Shown here in pieces: positions 1 through 9,922 of a DNA stretch of 64,000 nt (positions are counted from its first letter, which is position 1; the number at the start of each line of letters is the position of its first letter). The DNA lies in contig NZ_FOOR01000002.1 of the NCBI RefSeq assembly GCF_900113255.1, positions 1 through 64,000 of the forward strand. The letters are read 5' to 3'. The DNA is from Novosphingobium sp. CF614 (lineage in GTDB: Bacteria > Pseudomonadota > Alphaproteobacteria > Sphingomonadales > Sphingomonadaceae). The position numbers and the translations under genes are program-made. The notes beneath the pieces were generated by a model, which was not told the origin of the DNA, searched no databases, and was given only the letters and a program-made list of their open reading frames with translations.

Positions 1-351
1 CAGTCTGATCAACCGTCGTCCTCAGCCGCCGCTTCCTACCATGTGCAGCGCTAAACACCCTCGCCGCTCATGCGGATCGGACAAGCTCGCCCAAAGCTCT
101 TGACTACGAACATGACAATCAGCAATCAACGCTCCTGTCTACGACCACCCGCGCACAGGTCTCATTATAGTCTTCTCGACCGCACCAGGCAGTTTCAAGA
201 AAGCACTGATTTTCGCCTTCGGGCACCCCCGAACCTGAAGTGGCGCGGTTGATCGGGATTCTGTCCGGGACTTGGCGAAAGACGCTCCCGGCATCCTGAC
301 CCATGGGCGCTTGTTCCCGGAATTCGCCGCTGGATTCTCCGCCAAGGCCAG
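1..351. other. Non-coding left edge, no gene recognised
   Basis: Short open frames on both strands have the Arg/Pro/Ser-rich composition of chance frames in a high-GC genome. I found no convincing ribosome-binding site with a start and no recognisable protein motif. It is the region downstream of xerD. No clear intrinsic terminator hairpin was found. Confidence 0.5.
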
Positions 352-1245
352 CTATTTCCCGTGATCGCGCTTTCCCGCCAGGGGATGGCGGGCATTGACC
401 AGCGCCACCAGGCGGGCGCTATCGACATGGGTGTATATCTGGGTCGTGGCGATGTCTGCATGGCCGAGCAGGAGCTGCAGCACCCTGAGGTCCGCTCCGC
501 CCTCGAGCAGGTGCGTCGCGAAGGCGTGGCGCAGCACATGCGGTGAGACGCGCGTCGGGTCGATGCCCGCTCGCGCCGCCAGTTCCCGCAGCAGCTGGAA
601 CAGACGCACCCGCGTCAGATGGCCGCTCGCGCCGCTGGAGGGGAACAGGAATTTCGCACCGCTCCGCCGCGCCGCAAGCCAGCGCGAAAGGGCGGCGCGC
701 GCGCGCGAACTCACCGGCACCATGCGCTGCTGCCCGCCCTTGCCGGTAACATGGAGGAACGGCGCATCTCGCGGAACCGCGGCGACCGTCAGCGAAACCA
801 GTTCGCTGGCGCGCAAGCCCGAACCATACAGCAATTCCAGCAGCGCCAGCAGACGAACGGCCTCGGGCCGTTCGCCGGCGGTCTCCTCCTCGGCCAGGGC
901 AAGGAACCGTTCGACCTCCTCTCGCGCCAGCAGGCGCGGCAGCGGCCGGCGTATGCGCGGCCGGGGCAAAGCGCCGGACGGATCGTCATCACGCACGCCC
1001 TCATCGACAAGGAAGCCGTAGAACTGGCGCAGCGCCGAGCACCTGCGGGCGAGGCTCGAGGCGGCCAGCCCCTCCCAGGCCTTGCCCAGCGAGGCAAGCG
1101 CGGGCCCGTCGGCCGATGCCGGATCCCCCAGCACTTCCCGCGCCGCGTCAAGATCGCGGCGGTAAGCTGACAAAGTATTCGCGGCCGCTCCGCGTTCGAC
1201 CGCCAGCATCGCCAGGAAACGTTCGGCGAGGTCGTCTCCCGCCAT
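352..1245 (-). CDS. xerD: Site-specific tyrosine recombinase XerD
   Basis: This 297-residue protein resolves chromosome dimers at dif together with XerC, during FtsK-coordinated division. The N-terminal SAM-like DNA-binding domain spans about residues 5-95 and the catalytic domain about 105-290. All expected catalytic residues are visible: Arg145 in GSGLRASEL, Lys169 in TGKGGQQR, His236 and Arg239 in PHVLRH, His262 in LLGHAD, and Tyr271 in IYTHVD. The length is normal for XerC/XerD. It starts 7 bp after the stop of the upstream secreted-protein gene, so it is probably the last gene of that minus-strand operon. XerD rather than XerC is inferred from overall resemblance and the aroK-side location seen in sphingomonads; the family assignment itself is certain. 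Confidence 0.9.
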   Translation of the reverse strand: MAGDDLAERFLAMLAVERGAAANTLSAYRRDLDAAREVLGDPASADGPALASLGKAWEGLAASSLARRCSALRQFYGFLVDEGVRDDDPSGALPRPRIRRPLPRLLAREEVERFLALAEEETAGERPEAVRLLALLELLYGSGLRASELVSLTVAAVPRDAPFLHVTGKGGQQRMVPVSSRARAALSRWLAARRSGAKFLFPSSGASGHLTRVRLFQLLRELAARAGIDPTRVSPHVLRHAFATHLLEGGADLRVLQLLLGHADIATTQIYTHVDSARLVALVNARHPLAGKRDHGK

Positions 1246-1252
1246 CCGCCGA

Positions 1253-3127
1253 TCAGGCTCTGGCGACCGCTTCCGCGGCGATCATGCGTGCTTCGGCCTC
1301 GAACCCGACCTGGCGCAGGGCCGATACGATGTGGAACAGGTAGCGCGGCGTCATCCGATGCCAATCCGATCCCTGCATGCCGAAACCGGCGAGCAGCACG
1401 ACGCTGGCACCATCCCCGCGCCGCGCCGCGCCGTCGATCGCCTCGGTCCAGCGGGTATTGCTTGCAAGGCCGAGCGACATGTCGTTCGAGTAGCGTCCAG
1501 TCTCGTCCGCGCCGAGCCGCGCAAGCCCGGCAAGGCCGGCGAGCAGGAAGGCGGCCTTGCGCTTGCCGGCGCTCGCATCGTTGTCGATGAACTTGTTGAG
1601 CGCGCCGGTATCCACCGGGCTGGTCCGTCCGGACGCAGCGACCGCCAGCAGTCCCCAGGCCTCGCTGCCGGTGGGGACCACCGAGGCCCAGCGCATGGCG
1701 TTGACGTCGTAACCGGCGGATAGCATCGAGGCGATCAGCGGCGCGGCGTCGGCGGCGAGATCCTCGTTCACCGGCATGCGCGCGGCGGCCGCCGCCGTCA
1801 GCACCTGGCGCGAATAGCGCGCGGACGCGTCGCCCGCGCCGTCCCACAAGGACTGCATCGCCGCAAAGCGCGCGGCGACATCCTCTTGCGTATAGGCATC
1901 GCGCAGGCTTTCCGCGCGGTCCTGCCAATCCCCACCCACATCGGGGTCTGAATAGATCTGCGCATAAAGATCCACCATCGCCGCGTTGGAAAGCACGCCG
2001 GCGGCGCAGGCCCGGTCGGCTGCCGCGGCACGGCGTTCAAGCCCGACCATCGGCGCCAGCGCGGTCACGTATGCGTATTCGGGGCCGGCCGCGTCCATCA
2101 GGCTTGCCGGCGGTTCGAGCCCTACGCCGATCGCCAGGCCATAGCGCCAGGGCGTCATGTCCTGCACCTGGTCCCACTCGATCGTCACCGCGCGGCGCGC
2201 CTTGCCGGCGGCACCGGCATACTTCTGCGCCAGCAGCAGGTCGATCCGGGGCATCGTCCCGCGCGACATGTCGCGATCGAGCGTCGAAAGCGCGGCGGTG
2301 CTGTTGCCGCGAAAGGCCTCGCAGATGCGCTTGGCGACATCCCACTGCGAATCGTCGCGCAGGCTGCCCTGCGTGGCCATGACCGGGCACAGGCCGGTGA
2401 AATCGGCGGTCTTCTCGTACACCTCGAACGCGACATTGCCGATCGCCGGTGTATAGTTCGCGATGTCGATGTCCTGCAGCACGGCCCGGGCCGCATCGAT
2501 CTCGCCCATGCGCAGCAGCAGGCCGACGCGCAGCGCCAGGAAATCCTCCGGGCTCATTCCCTGCGGCGCTTGCAGCCGGGAAGCGAGAGCACGGCGCAGC
2601 AGGATGTGCCCCCAACGCGAGACCAGCGTGCCCTTGTTGGCCGACAGCGCAAGCGCGATCAGCTTGCCGTTCTGGCCCGCCAGCGAATCCGCGCGCAGCC
2701 CTCCCTCGCTTTCGTCGAGCAGGCCCGCGCTTTCCATCGAGCGGCGCGCCTGGGGCGGCGTGTCGAACACGACGTCGCCACCGAGAATCGCTTCGAAATC
2801 GTCAGGCGACATCTTGGCAAGTTCATCGAGGCTCGGCACCCGCTTCAGCTTGCCTTCCTCCTCTCCATCCGGCGCAGCCGCCTCGCCCGGGGCCGTTTCG
2901 CCCAGACCGGGAATGGCCTGCACCACCGGGTTGGAGACCCCACGGGGCGTTCCCCCGCCGGCCGGCGGATTGGCAGGCGCCGCCGGCTTCGGAGCCGCCG
3001 GCCTGGGGTTCGCCGGCGCGGGATCATCGAACATCTTGGGAAGTAGCGATTCGGGCGTATCCTGGGCAACCGCCCAGGCCGAAGTCAGCGCCAGTACGGC
3101 CCCCGCCAGCAGATAGGCCGCCCTCAT
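1253..3127 (-). CDS. Secreted or periplasmic protein of unknown function, 624 residues
   Basis: I do not recognise this protein. The chosen ATG at 3127 overlaps the stop of the upstream small gene (ATGA) and gives a clean signal peptide: MRAAYLLAGAVLALTSAWAVAQ, hydrophobic core about residues 4-18, likely cleavage after Ala-Val-Ala or nearby. A longer frame reaching 3208 would bury this signal and is rejected. After the signal comes a Pro/Ala-rich linker (about residues 30-75), then an Ala/Leu-rich, mostly helical body that looks like irregular tetratricopeptide-type helical pairs. It sits between a small membrane peptide and xerD in one operon. A role at the cell envelope or in division would fit the operon, but this is only inference. 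Confidence 0.8.
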   Translation of the reverse strand: MRAAYLLAGAVLALTSAWAVAQDTPESLLPKMFDDPAPANPRPAAPKPAAPANPPAGGGTPRGVSNPVVQAIPGLGETAPGEAAAPDGEEEGKLKRVPSLDELAKMSPDDFEAILGGDVVFDTPPQARRSMESAGLLDESEGGLRADSLAGQNGKLIALALSANKGTLVSRWGHILLRRALASRLQAPQGMSPEDFLALRVGLLLRMGEIDAARAVLQDIDIANYTPAIGNVAFEVYEKTADFTGLCPVMATQGSLRDDSQWDVAKRICEAFRGNSTAALSTLDRDMSRGTMPRIDLLLAQKYAGAAGKARRAVTIEWDQVQDMTPWRYGLAIGVGLEPPASLMDAAGPEYAYVTALAPMVGLERRAAAADRACAAGVLSNAAMVDLYAQIYSDPDVGGDWQDRAESLRDAYTQEDVAARFAAMQSLWDGAGDASARYSRQVLTAAAAARMPVNEDLAADAAPLIASMLSAGYDVNAMRWASVVPTGSEAWGLLAVAASGRTSPVDTGALNKFIDNDASAGKRKAAFLLAGLAGLARLGADETGRYSNDMSLGLASNTRWTEAIDGAARRGDGASVVLLAGFGMQGSDWHRMTPRYLFHIVSALRQVGFEAEARMIAAEAVARA

Positions 3128-3282
3128 CGCGGCAGCTCCGGAACCGCGATCGTGAACGCCACGTCGCGAACCGGCTGGCGCCCGGCGTCGATCCAGGCCG
3201 CGACGCACAGGACGACGAGGGCCAGCGCAAGAGTCCAGGCAATCACGCCCCGTCGCCAGCGCCCGCGCATTTCGATCGTCAC
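3124..3282 (-). CDS. Small single-pass membrane protein, 52 residues
   Basis: A short frame opens with GTG at 3282, preceded by a strong ribosome-binding site (AAGGAAGG, about 4 bases upstream), and ends with TGA at 3124-3126, overlapping the ATG of the next gene as ATGA. An in-frame ATG at 3270 is the alternative start. The peptide begins with a basic stretch (MTIEMRGRWRRGV), has one hydrophobic segment (IAWTLALALVVLCVAAW, about residues 14-30), and ends in a 22-residue tail, giving a likely N-in/C-out topology. The stop/start overlap argues for translational coupling to the exported 624-residue protein, and hence that this is a real gene. The function is unknown. Confidence 0.7.
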   Translation of the reverse strand: MTIEMRGRWRRGVIAWTLALALVVLCVAAWIDAGRQPVRDVAFTIAVPELPR

Positions 3283-3302
3283 TCGCCTTCCTTCACCGAT
3301 GC

Positions 3303-3330
3303 TTGCGCTGCGACCTAGCGCAACTATAGG
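3303..3330 (+). promoter_or_regulatory. Palindromic divergent promoter/operator between the xerD operon and aroK
   Basis: The divergent spacer is only 58 bp. It contains a perfect inverted repeat TTGCGCT - 7 bases - AGCGCAA (3303-3309 and 3317-3323). TTGCGC at 3303 could be a -35 element, followed after 16 bases by TATAGG (3325-3330) as a -10 element for aroK. The mirror-image half-site provides TTGCGC for the opposite strand. This placement would let one regulator or one polymerase site control both directions. The promoter assignment is inferred from the sequence only. Confidence 0.4.
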
Positions 3331-3340
3331 CGGTGGGGCA

Positions 3341-3928
3341 ATGGACGTTCAACAAACCCGCTTTTCCGCGCAGGAGATCGCGGCGCTGGCACGGCGCATC
3401 GATCGTCCCATAGTGCTTGTGGGCATGATGGGCGTCGGCAAGTCGAGCGTGGGAAAACGGCTGGCCTCGCTGTTGGATTGCCGCTTCGTCGATGCCGACG
3501 AGGAAATCGAACGTTCGGCGCAGATGACCATCGCGGAAATCTTCGAGACATACGGCGAGGCCTATTTCCGCGACGGAGAGCGGCGCGTGATCGCCCGGCT
3601 GATAAACCAAAGCACCGGTGAACCGGGCGGCTGCATCGTCATCGCCACCGGGGGCGGCGCCTTCTGCAATCCGGAGACGCGCGCGCTGATCCTGGACAAG
3701 GCGATCACCGTCTGGCTCGACAGCGAGATCGATACGCTCATCGAGCGCACCGCGCGCAAGGACCACCGCCCCCTGCTGAAGCAAGGAAACCCGCGCGAGA
3801 TCCTGGCGCGCCTGCGTTCAGAACGCGAACCCTACTATTCGCAGGCCCCGATACATGTACTCAGTAGCAGCGGGCCGCACGTGCAGACCATCAACAAGGT
3901 CCTTCAGGGAATTTCGCAATGGCTGTGA
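3341..3928 (+). CDS. aroK: Shikimate kinase
   Basis: This cytoplasmic enzyme phosphorylates shikimate to shikimate-3-phosphate with ATP in aromatic amino-acid synthesis. From ATG 3341 it has 195 residues. The Walker A loop is GMMGVGKSS (28-36). The shikimate-binding Asp is in FVDADEEIE (about 51-53), Arg77 lies in FRDGE, and the glycine-rich substrate loop ATGGGA is at 103-107. The LID arginine is in KDHRPLL. The open frame extends upstream to 3152, but that part overlaps the divergent operon and has no kinase similarity, so the start after GGTGGGGCA is preferred; its ribosome-binding site is weak. It overlaps aroB by 10 bp, so the two genes are translationally coupled. Confidence 0.93.
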   Translation: MDVQQTRFSAQEIAALARRIDRPIVLVGMMGVGKSSVGKRLASLLDCRFVDADEEIERSAQMTIAEIFETYGEAYFRDGERRVIARLINQSTGEPGGCIVIATGGGAFCNPETRALILDKAITVWLDSEIDTLIERTARKDHRPLLKQGNPREILARLRSEREPYYSQAPIHVLSSSGPHVQTINKVLQGISQWL

Positions 3929-5034
3929 TTCCGGTAGATATCGCTGGCCGTCCCTACGAGGTACGCGTGGGCGCGGGCCTTCTTGCCGAGCTGGTCCCGC
4001 AGTGCCGCGGCCGTTTGCGCAAGCGCGGCGTGCCTATCATCACCGACGCCAATGTCCATGCCGCGTGGGGCGACATGGTCGAAACGAGCCTGCGCGACAA
4101 TGGTCACGAGCCGCACTGGCGCATCCTGCCGCCCGGCGAACAGAGCAAATCGTGGGAGGAACTGGCCGCCACGGTGAACTGGCTGCTCGCGCTCGAAGTC
4201 GAGCGCGGCGATCATGTGATCGCGCTGGGAGGCGGCGTCATCGGTGACCTCACCGGCTTCTGCGCCGCTGTGCTCAAGCGCGGGTGCAAGTTCATCCAGG
4301 TGCCGACTTCGCTGCTCGCGCAAGTCGATTCGAGCGTGGGCGGCAAGACCGCGATCAACACGCCCGCGGGCAAGAACCTGGTCGGCGCGTTCCACCAGCC
4401 TTCCCTGGTCCTCGCCGATCTTTCAGTGCTCGAGACCCTGCCCGAACGGGAACTGCTCGCCGGTTATGCCGAAGTGGTGAAATACGGTCTCATCGACGAT
4501 GCCGATTTCTTCGCCTGGTGCGACGGCAACGCCGCGAGGATGCTCGCCGGCGACAGCACGCTGCGCGAATACGCGGTCGCACACTCGGTTACGATGAAGG
4601 CGCGCATTGTCGCCGAGGATGAATTCGAAACCACCGGCCGCCGCGCGCTGCTGAACCTGGGGCACACTTTCGGCCATGCGCTGGAAGCCGAGACCGGCTT
4701 TTCCGCGCGATTGCTCCACGGCGAGGCAGTGGCGCTGGGAATGGTTCTCGCCGCCCGCTATTCGGCGCATCGCGGCCTGATGCCGCGCGCCAGCGCCGAG
4801 CATGTCGCGCAGCATATCGGCGAAGTCGGCCTGCCCGCGAACCTTGCCGGGCTCGGGCTCGACTGCGATGGGGCCGGCCTTGTGCGGCACATGCTGCACG
4901 ACAAGAAGATGGACGCCGGCACCCTGCCCTTCCTGCTGATGAAGGGCATCGGCCATACCTACCTCGCGAAGGACGTCTCGCTGGAAGATGTCGCCGCATT
5001 CCTGGACGAGGAACTGGCCCGCGTCGCCGCCTGA
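3919..5034 (+). CDS. aroB: 3-dehydroquinate synthase
   Basis: This is the second enzyme of the shikimate pathway, converting DAHP to 3-dehydroquinate with NAD and a divalent metal in the cytoplasm. The protein has 371 residues, normal for AroB. The nucleotide-binding GGGVIGD motif is at 104-110, followed by the conserved segment QVDSSVGGKT (135-144). The zinc ligands are Glu185 (AGYAEVVKYG), His249 (LNLGHTFGHALE) and His267 (LLHGEA). The start codon lies inside the last codons of aroK, so the two genes form one unit. The next gene, lepA, converges. Confidence 0.96.
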   Translation: MAVIPVDIAGRPYEVRVGAGLLAELVPQCRGRLRKRGVPIITDANVHAAWGDMVETSLRDNGHEPHWRILPPGEQSKSWEELAATVNWLLALEVERGDHVIALGGGVIGDLTGFCAAVLKRGCKFIQVPTSLLAQVDSSVGGKTAINTPAGKNLVGAFHQPSLVLADLSVLETLPERELLAGYAEVVKYGLIDDADFFAWCDGNAARMLAGDSTLREYAVAHSVTMKARIVAEDEFETTGRRALLNLGHTFGHALEAETGFSARLLHGEAVALGMVLAARYSAHRGLMPRASAEHVAQHIGEVGLPANLAGLGLDCDGAGLVRHMLHDKKMDAGTLPFLLMKGIGHTYLAKDVSLEDVAAFLDEELARVAA

Positions 5035-5104
5035 ACCCGGCGGCCATTAACCGGCCGAGACGATCAGAGCAGCGGCGGCGAGAGACTGCCGAAGGCGACG
5101 AGCC

Positions 5105-6907
5105 TCACTCCTCCCCCATCCGCAGCGCCGCGATGAACGCTTCCTGCGGGATGCTCACGTTCCCGTACTCGCGCATGCGCTTCTTGCCTTCTTTCTGCTT
5201 CTCCAGCAGCTTCTTCTTGCGCGTGATGTCGCCGCCGTAGCACTTGGCCGTCACGTCCTTGCGCATGGCGCTGATCGTCTCGCGGGCGATCACCTTGGCA
5301 CCGATCGCCGCCTGGATCGGGATCTTGAACATGTGGCGCGGGATCAGCTCTTTCAGCCGCTCGACCAGCGCGCGACCGCGCGGTTCGGCCTGGCTGCGAT
5401 GGACGATCATGGACAGCGCGTCGACCGGCTCGTTGTTGACGAGGATGTTCATCATCACGAGGTCGCCTTCGCGCAGGCCGATCTGCTCGTAGTCGAAGCT
5501 CGCGTAGCCGCGGCTGATCGATTTCAGGCGATCGTAGAAGTCGAACACCACTTCGTTGAGCGGCAATTCGTAAGTCACCTGCGCGCGGCCGCCGACATAA
5601 GTCAGGTCTTTCTGGATGCCGCGACGGTCCTGGCACAGCTTGAGGATCGAGCCGAGGTATTCGTCGGGCGTGTAGATCACCGCCTTGATCCACGGTTCTT
5701 CCATGTCCGCGATCTTGACCGGGTCGGGCATGTCGGAGGGATTGTGCAGTTCCTTGACGGAGCCGTCCGTCATGCTCAGGCGATAGACCACGCTGGGCGC
5801 CGTGGTGATGAGATCGAGGTCGTATTCGCGGCTGAGGCGTTCCTGGATGATCTCCAGGTGCAGCAGGCCCAGGAACCCGCAGCGGAAGCCGAAGCCGAGC
5901 GCGGCGCTCGATTCCATCTCGAAGCTGAAGGAGGCGTCGTTGAGACGCAGCTTGCCGATCGATTCGCGCAGCTTCTCGAAGTCGTTGGCGTCGACCGGAA
6001 ACAGGCCGCAGAACACCACGGGCTGCACTTCCTTGTAGCCCGGCAGCGCCTGGGTGGCGCCGTTCTTGACCGTGGTGATGGTGTCGCCGACCTTGGCCTG
6101 CTCCACTTCCTTGATCTGCGCCGTGATGAAGCCGATCTCGCCGGGGCCCAGTTCGGGCAGGTCCACGCGCTTGGGGGTGAAGCAGCCGACGCGGTCGATA
6201 AGGTGCTCGGTCCCGCCTTGCATGAACTTGACGGAGAGCCCCTTGCTGATGACGCCGTCCATCACCCGCACGAGGATGACGACGCCGAGGTAAGGGTCGT
6301 ACCAGGAATCGACGAGCATCGCCTTGAGCGGCTTGTCGCGCTCGCCCCTGGGCGCGGGAATGCGCCGGACGATGGCTTCCAGCGTCTCCTCGATGCCGAT
6401 GCCGGACTTGGCGCTGGTAAGCACCGCCTCGCTGGCATCGATGCCGATGATTTCCTCGATCTCGGCGCGCACCTTTTCGGGTTCGGCGGCGGGGAGGTCG
6501 ATCTTGTTGATGACCGGGACGATCTCGTGGTCGTGCTCGATCGACTGGTAGACGTTGGCGAGCGTCTGCGCCTCCACGCCCTGCGCCGCGTCCACCACCA
6601 GCAGCGCGCCCTCGCAAGCGGCAAGGCTGCGGCTTACCTCGTAGGCGAAGTCGACATGGCCGGGGGTATCCATGAGGTTGAGTTCGTAGGTGAGCCCGTC
6701 CTTGGCGGTATAGTTCAGGCGCACGGTCTGCGCCTTGATGGTGATCCCGCGCTCCTTCTCTATATCCATGTTGTCGAGGACCTGCGCGGACATCTCGCGC
6801 TCGGAAAGGCCCCCGGTGGTCTGGATCAGCCGGTCGGCCAGAGTCGATTTGCCATGGTCGATATGGGCAATGATGCTGAAATTGCGGATCTGCGAGAGTT
6901 CGGTCAT
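5105..6907 (-). CDS. lepA: Elongation factor 4 (ribosome back-translocase LepA)
   Basis: LepA is a ribosome-dependent translational GTPase. From ATG 6907 ([10 protein letters not shown]) it has 600 residues, the normal family length; the open frame continues to 7027 but the extra N-terminus is not conserved-looking. The G1 loop AHIDHGKST is at 14-22. Switch [10 protein letters not shown] and the guanine-specificity motif NKID follow. The elongation-factor domains II, III and V come next, then the LepA-specific C-terminal domain with the basic [23 protein letters not shown] stretch. It converges on aroB and is followed upstream by a separately transcribed c-di-GMP gene on the same strand. Confidence 0.97.
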   Translation of the reverse strand: MTELSQIRNFSIIAHIDHGKSTLADRLIQTTGGLSEREMSAQVLDNMDIEKERGITIKAQTVRLNYTAKDGLTYELNLMDTPGHVDFAYEVSRSLAACEGALLVVDAAQGVEAQTLANVYQSIEHDHEIVPVINKIDLPAAEPEKVRAEIEEIIGIDASEAVLTSAKSGIGIEETLEAIVRRIPAPRGERDKPLKAMLVDSWYDPYLGVVILVRVMDGVISKGLSVKFMQGGTEHLIDRVGCFTPKRVDLPELGPGEIGFITAQIKEVEQAKVGDTITTVKNGATQALPGYKEVQPVVFCGLFPVDANDFEKLRESIGKLRLNDASFSFEMESSAALGFGFRCGFLGLLHLEIIQERLSREYDLDLITTAPSVVYRLSMTDGSVKELHNPSDMPDPVKIADMEEPWIKAVIYTPDEYLGSILKLCQDRRGIQKDLTYVGGRAQVTYELPLNEVVFDFYDRLKSISRGYASFDYEQIGLREGDLVMMNILVNNEPVDALSMIVHRSQAEPRGRALVERLKELIPRHMFKIPIQAAIGAKVIARETISAMRKDVTAKCYGGDITRKKKLLEKQKEGKKRMREYGNVSIPQEAFIAALRMGEE

Positions 6908-6953
6908 GCACGCGCCGTTAGCAGTGCTTTTCGAAGCTGTCAGCCTGCGCCGT

Positions 6954-9692
6954 TCATCCCGTGCGCCGCAGCAGTGCCTGATCGCCGCGCTCGCGCTTCG
7001 AACTCGGCGGCGCGAACAGGACCGCACCGTTGGAATCGAGCTCGAGCGACTGGGCGAATTCGACTCCCATGCGGTCTTCCTTAGACCAGCGCGAAGTCGC
7101 CATCATGACGAAATCTTCGGACAGGTGCACGCCGAACGCAGTGCCGGGCGGCACGTTCCACAACCCCTCGATCATCGCCCCGCTCCGCGAGATGTTGCGG
7201 ATGGTGCCGTTGTAGAAATGGTTGCCGTGCTCCAGCATGACCTTGCGCAGCATCGTCTGGCGCGCGGCACGGGCGGATCGCGGCCCGCGCGCGACGGCGA
7301 TGAGCCCTTCCGCCAGACGCCGGAGCGCGTCTGCCCCGCTCAGCGGCTTTTCGTATATGTAGCCTTGGACGTGGCTGCAGCCCAGCATGCGCACCAGATC
7401 CAGTTCGTCCAGCGTCTCTACGCCCTCCGCCGTGGTTTCCATGCCCAGCGCTTCGGCTAGACTGACGATGGAGGAGATGATCGCGCCGTTACGGCTTCCT
7501 TCGATGGTCGCGCCCCGCACGAAGCCCTGATCGATCTTGATCTTGTCGAACGGCGCCTTCTTCAGGTAGCCGAGCGAGGAATAGCCGGTGCCGAAATCGT
7601 CCAGCGCCAGGCGCACGCCGATGCCCTTGAGCGCGGCGAACATCGCCTCGGTAGACTTGTCGTCACCCAGGAACACGCTTTCCGTGATTTCCAGCTCAAG
7701 CCGCGCCGGACTGATGCCGGCGGCGGCGATGGCGTTGGTGACGATTGCCGGCAAGGCCGGATTGGCGAACTGCAACGGCGATACGTTCACGGCGACGCGC
7801 ACGCTCTCGGGCCAATTGGCAAGATCGCGGCAGGCGGTGCGCAGCGCCCATTCCCCGATCTGGGCGACAAGGCCGGTCTCCTCCGCCACCGGGACGAACT
7901 TGGCCGGCGACAAATAGCCGTGCCGAGGATGCTTCCAGCGCAGAAGCGCCTCGAAGCCGGTAATCTGCTCGGTCGTCGTGCGTACCTGCGGCTGATAGTA
8001 CAGTTCGAACGAACCGTTGGCGATCGCATCGCGCAAGTCCTGTTCGAGCTGCTGGCGCTCCTTCGCGTCGGAATGCAGATCCTCGTCGTAGAAATGGTGC
8101 CGGCCGCGCCCGCTGCCTTTCGCCGCGTAAAGCGCGAGGTCTGCGTTGCGGATGATGTCGTCGGAATTGGTGCCGTCATCAGGACAGATCGAAATGCCGA
8201 TCGAGGCGCCGATAACGACGCGCGCACCGTCTATCGAATAGGGATGGGAAAGGTTTTCGATGATCCGCCGCGCCAGATGGGCCAGCCCCTCGCGCTGGTG
8301 GCGTCCAGGCAGGATCACCTGGAATTCGTCACCACCGAGCCGTCCGACCCGACCCTTCTCGCCCACCGTGCTGGCCAGCCGCTCCGCCACCTGCTTGAGC
8401 AAGGCATCGCCGGCCGGGTGCCCCATGGTGTCGTTGACATGCTTGAAACGGTCGAGATCCAACAGCAGCACGGCGCAGACACGGCTCTCGACATGAGGGG
8501 CACCGAGAATCTTCTCGAGCCATTCCGACATCTGGAAACGGTTGGCGAGCTTAGTCAGCGAATCGAAACGCGCAAGCTGCGTGGCATGCTGCTGCGACTT
8601 GCGGGTTTCCGTCAGGTCGGTTCCGGACCCTCGAAAGCCCATGAAGTTGTTGAACTGGTCCATGACCGGGCGCCCGGTGATCGACCACCAGCGCTCTTCA
8701 TCCTTGCCGGTCGCCGCCCGCACCGGAAGATCCTGGAACGAGGAGCGGGTCGAGAGATGAAAAACCAGCGTGCGCTCGCCCTGCTGTTCCCGGGCCGCCA
8801 GCATGAACAGGCTGGTGAAGGGCTTGCCCTCGATCTCGTCCGGGTCCTTGCCGAGCAACTGCGCGATACTCGGCGAGACGTAAGTCACCTGGCCCCGACG
8901 GTCGGTCTCCCAGAACCAGCCTTGCCCGGTCTGCTCGTATTCGTTGAGCAGTTCCTCCGCGCGGCGACGTTCGCGCTCTCGCTCCGCCCGCAGCCCCGAT
9001 TCGGCGGCGGCGCGGCGGGCATCGCGGAAAACCAGATACAGCCCGAAAGTCGCGCCCAGCACAAGCAGCAGTGCCGAGTCCATCGTGCCCATGAAGATCG
9101 CCACACCGCCCCACATGGCAACCGTAGCCGCCACGATGGAGGTCGTGCGCCCCTCCAGCAGCGCCGTCACCAGCAGCATGACGACCACATAGGCATTGAC
9201 TGTCATGTCCCAATCGAGCGGTTCCACGCGCGCCGTCCAGCGCGCCGTGCCGAAGCCGAACAGCGCCATCGGCACGGCGATACCCAGCGCCATGAGCGGA
9301 TAGCGCGCCCAGCCTTCGTGATGGCATCGGCCTTCCAGCCAACTCAACAGCGGCGCGGCAAGGCAGATCGCGATCGCTCCCGCCATGCACGCGGCGGAAA
9401 ACGAGCTAGGTGCCGAGCCCGATATCAGGCCCAGCAGCGCCGCCACTCCCAGGAGCCCCGGCGCCATCACCATCCATGTGCGGGGAATGAAAAAATGCAG
9501 CGGATCGCTCGACGCCTCGGAAATGAAACGTGCGACACTCCGGGCTTGCGCGCCGAGCCCGGCCGCCTCGGTTCCCGGGGCGACGGAGGATGGCTTTGGC
9601 CCGTCGGCGTTCGAATCGCGCAGGAGCGGCCGCGCGGAAGCGACGCCAGAGCGCACCTGTAAACGTTGCGGACGTGGAGCCTTTCTGGCCAT
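6954..9692 (-). CDS. Membrane PAS-GGDEF-EAL-PilZ cyclic-di-GMP protein
   Basis: This 912-residue protein combines four cyclic-di-GMP-related parts. Five to six membrane segments occupy about residues 72-225, followed by a short coiled linker and a PAS domain (about 250-365). The GGDEF cyclase domain has an intact GGDEF at 453-457. The EAL phosphodiesterase domain has EAL at 581-583 and DDFGTG at 698-703. A C-terminal PilZ receptor domain (about 805-890) has NISRSG. No RxxD inhibitory site is visible just before GGDEF. In PilZ the arginine pair is spaced one residue wider (RQTMLR) than the usual RxxxR, so ligand binding there is less certain. The start at 9692 ([10 protein letters not shown]) has only a weak ribosome-binding site. 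The open frame reaches 9953, so the N-terminus is uncertain. Confidence 0.9.
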   Translation of the reverse strand: MARKAPRPQRLQVRSGVASARPLLRDSNADGPKPSSVAPGTEAAGLGAQARSVARFISEASSDPLHFFIPRTWMVMAPGLLGVAALLGLISGSAPSSFSAACMAGAIAICLAAPLLSWLEGRCHHEGWARYPLMALGIAVPMALFGFGTARWTARVEPLDWDMTVNAYVVVMLLVTALLEGRTTSIVAATVAMWGGVAIFMGTMDSALLLVLGATFGLYLVFRDARRAAAESGLRAERERERRRAEELLNEYEQTGQGWFWETDRRGQVTYVSPSIAQLLGKDPDEIEGKPFTSLFMLAAREQQGERTLVFHLSTRSSFQDLPVRAATGKDEERWWSITGRPVMDQFNNFMGFRGSGTDLTETRKSQQHATQLARFDSLTKLANRFQMSEWLEKILGAPHVESRVCAVLLLDLDRFKHVNDTMGHPAGDALLKQVAERLASTVGEKGRVGRLGGDEFQVILPGRHQREGLAHLARRIIENLSHPYSIDGARVVIGASIGISICPDDGTNSDDIIRNADLALYAAKGSGRGRHHFYDEDLHSDAKERQQLEQDLRDAIANGSFELYYQPQVRTTTEQITGFEALLRWKHPRHGYLSPAKFVPVAEETGLVAQIGEWALRTACRDLANWPESVRVAVNVSPLQFANPALPAIVTNAIAAAGISPARLELEITESVFLGDDKSTEAMFAALKGIGVRLALDDFGTGYSSLGYLKKAPFDKIKIDQGFVRGATIEGSRNGAIISSIVSLAEALGMETTAEGVETLDELDLVRMLGCSHVQGYIYEKPLSGADALRRLAEGLIAVARGPRSARAARQTMLRKVMLEHGNHFYNGTIRNISRSGAMIEGLWNVPPGTAFGVHLSEDFVMMATSRWSKEDRMGVEFAQSLELDSNGAVLFAPPSSKRERGDQALLRRTG

Positions 9693-9922
9693 CGCCGCTT
9701 TATGGCCGAAATGCCATTTCAAAACGGTTAAGTAAGCCTGTCCAATGCAAACTCGCTCATGCAAGCCTTGACCATGCCTTTTCGTCACTCCTTCCAGCGC
9801 CCATATTCTCCAGGATCGAGCCCCGACTTCATCGCGAAGGGCATAAGGCCGCGATTTCACTTGCCCGATGCCCTGCCGACATGCTTGCTTGCCCCGCAAT
9901 GGGCGGCAGCCGATCCGCCTGA

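Noticed and set aside
352..1245. xerD considered as a mobile-element integrase
   Set aside because: Its length, complete XerC/D-like motif set and operon with housekeeping-type genes favour the chromosomal recombinase; no att-like repeats were seen.
5064..6911. Long open frame (615 codons) on the minus strand overlapping lepA
   Set aside because: It is an Arg/Pro/Gly-rich shadow of lepA in another frame; lepA has all translational GTPase motifs.
5333..7084. Plus-strand open frame of 583 codons opposite lepA
   Set aside because: It is antisense to lepA, with chance-like composition and no recognisable domain.
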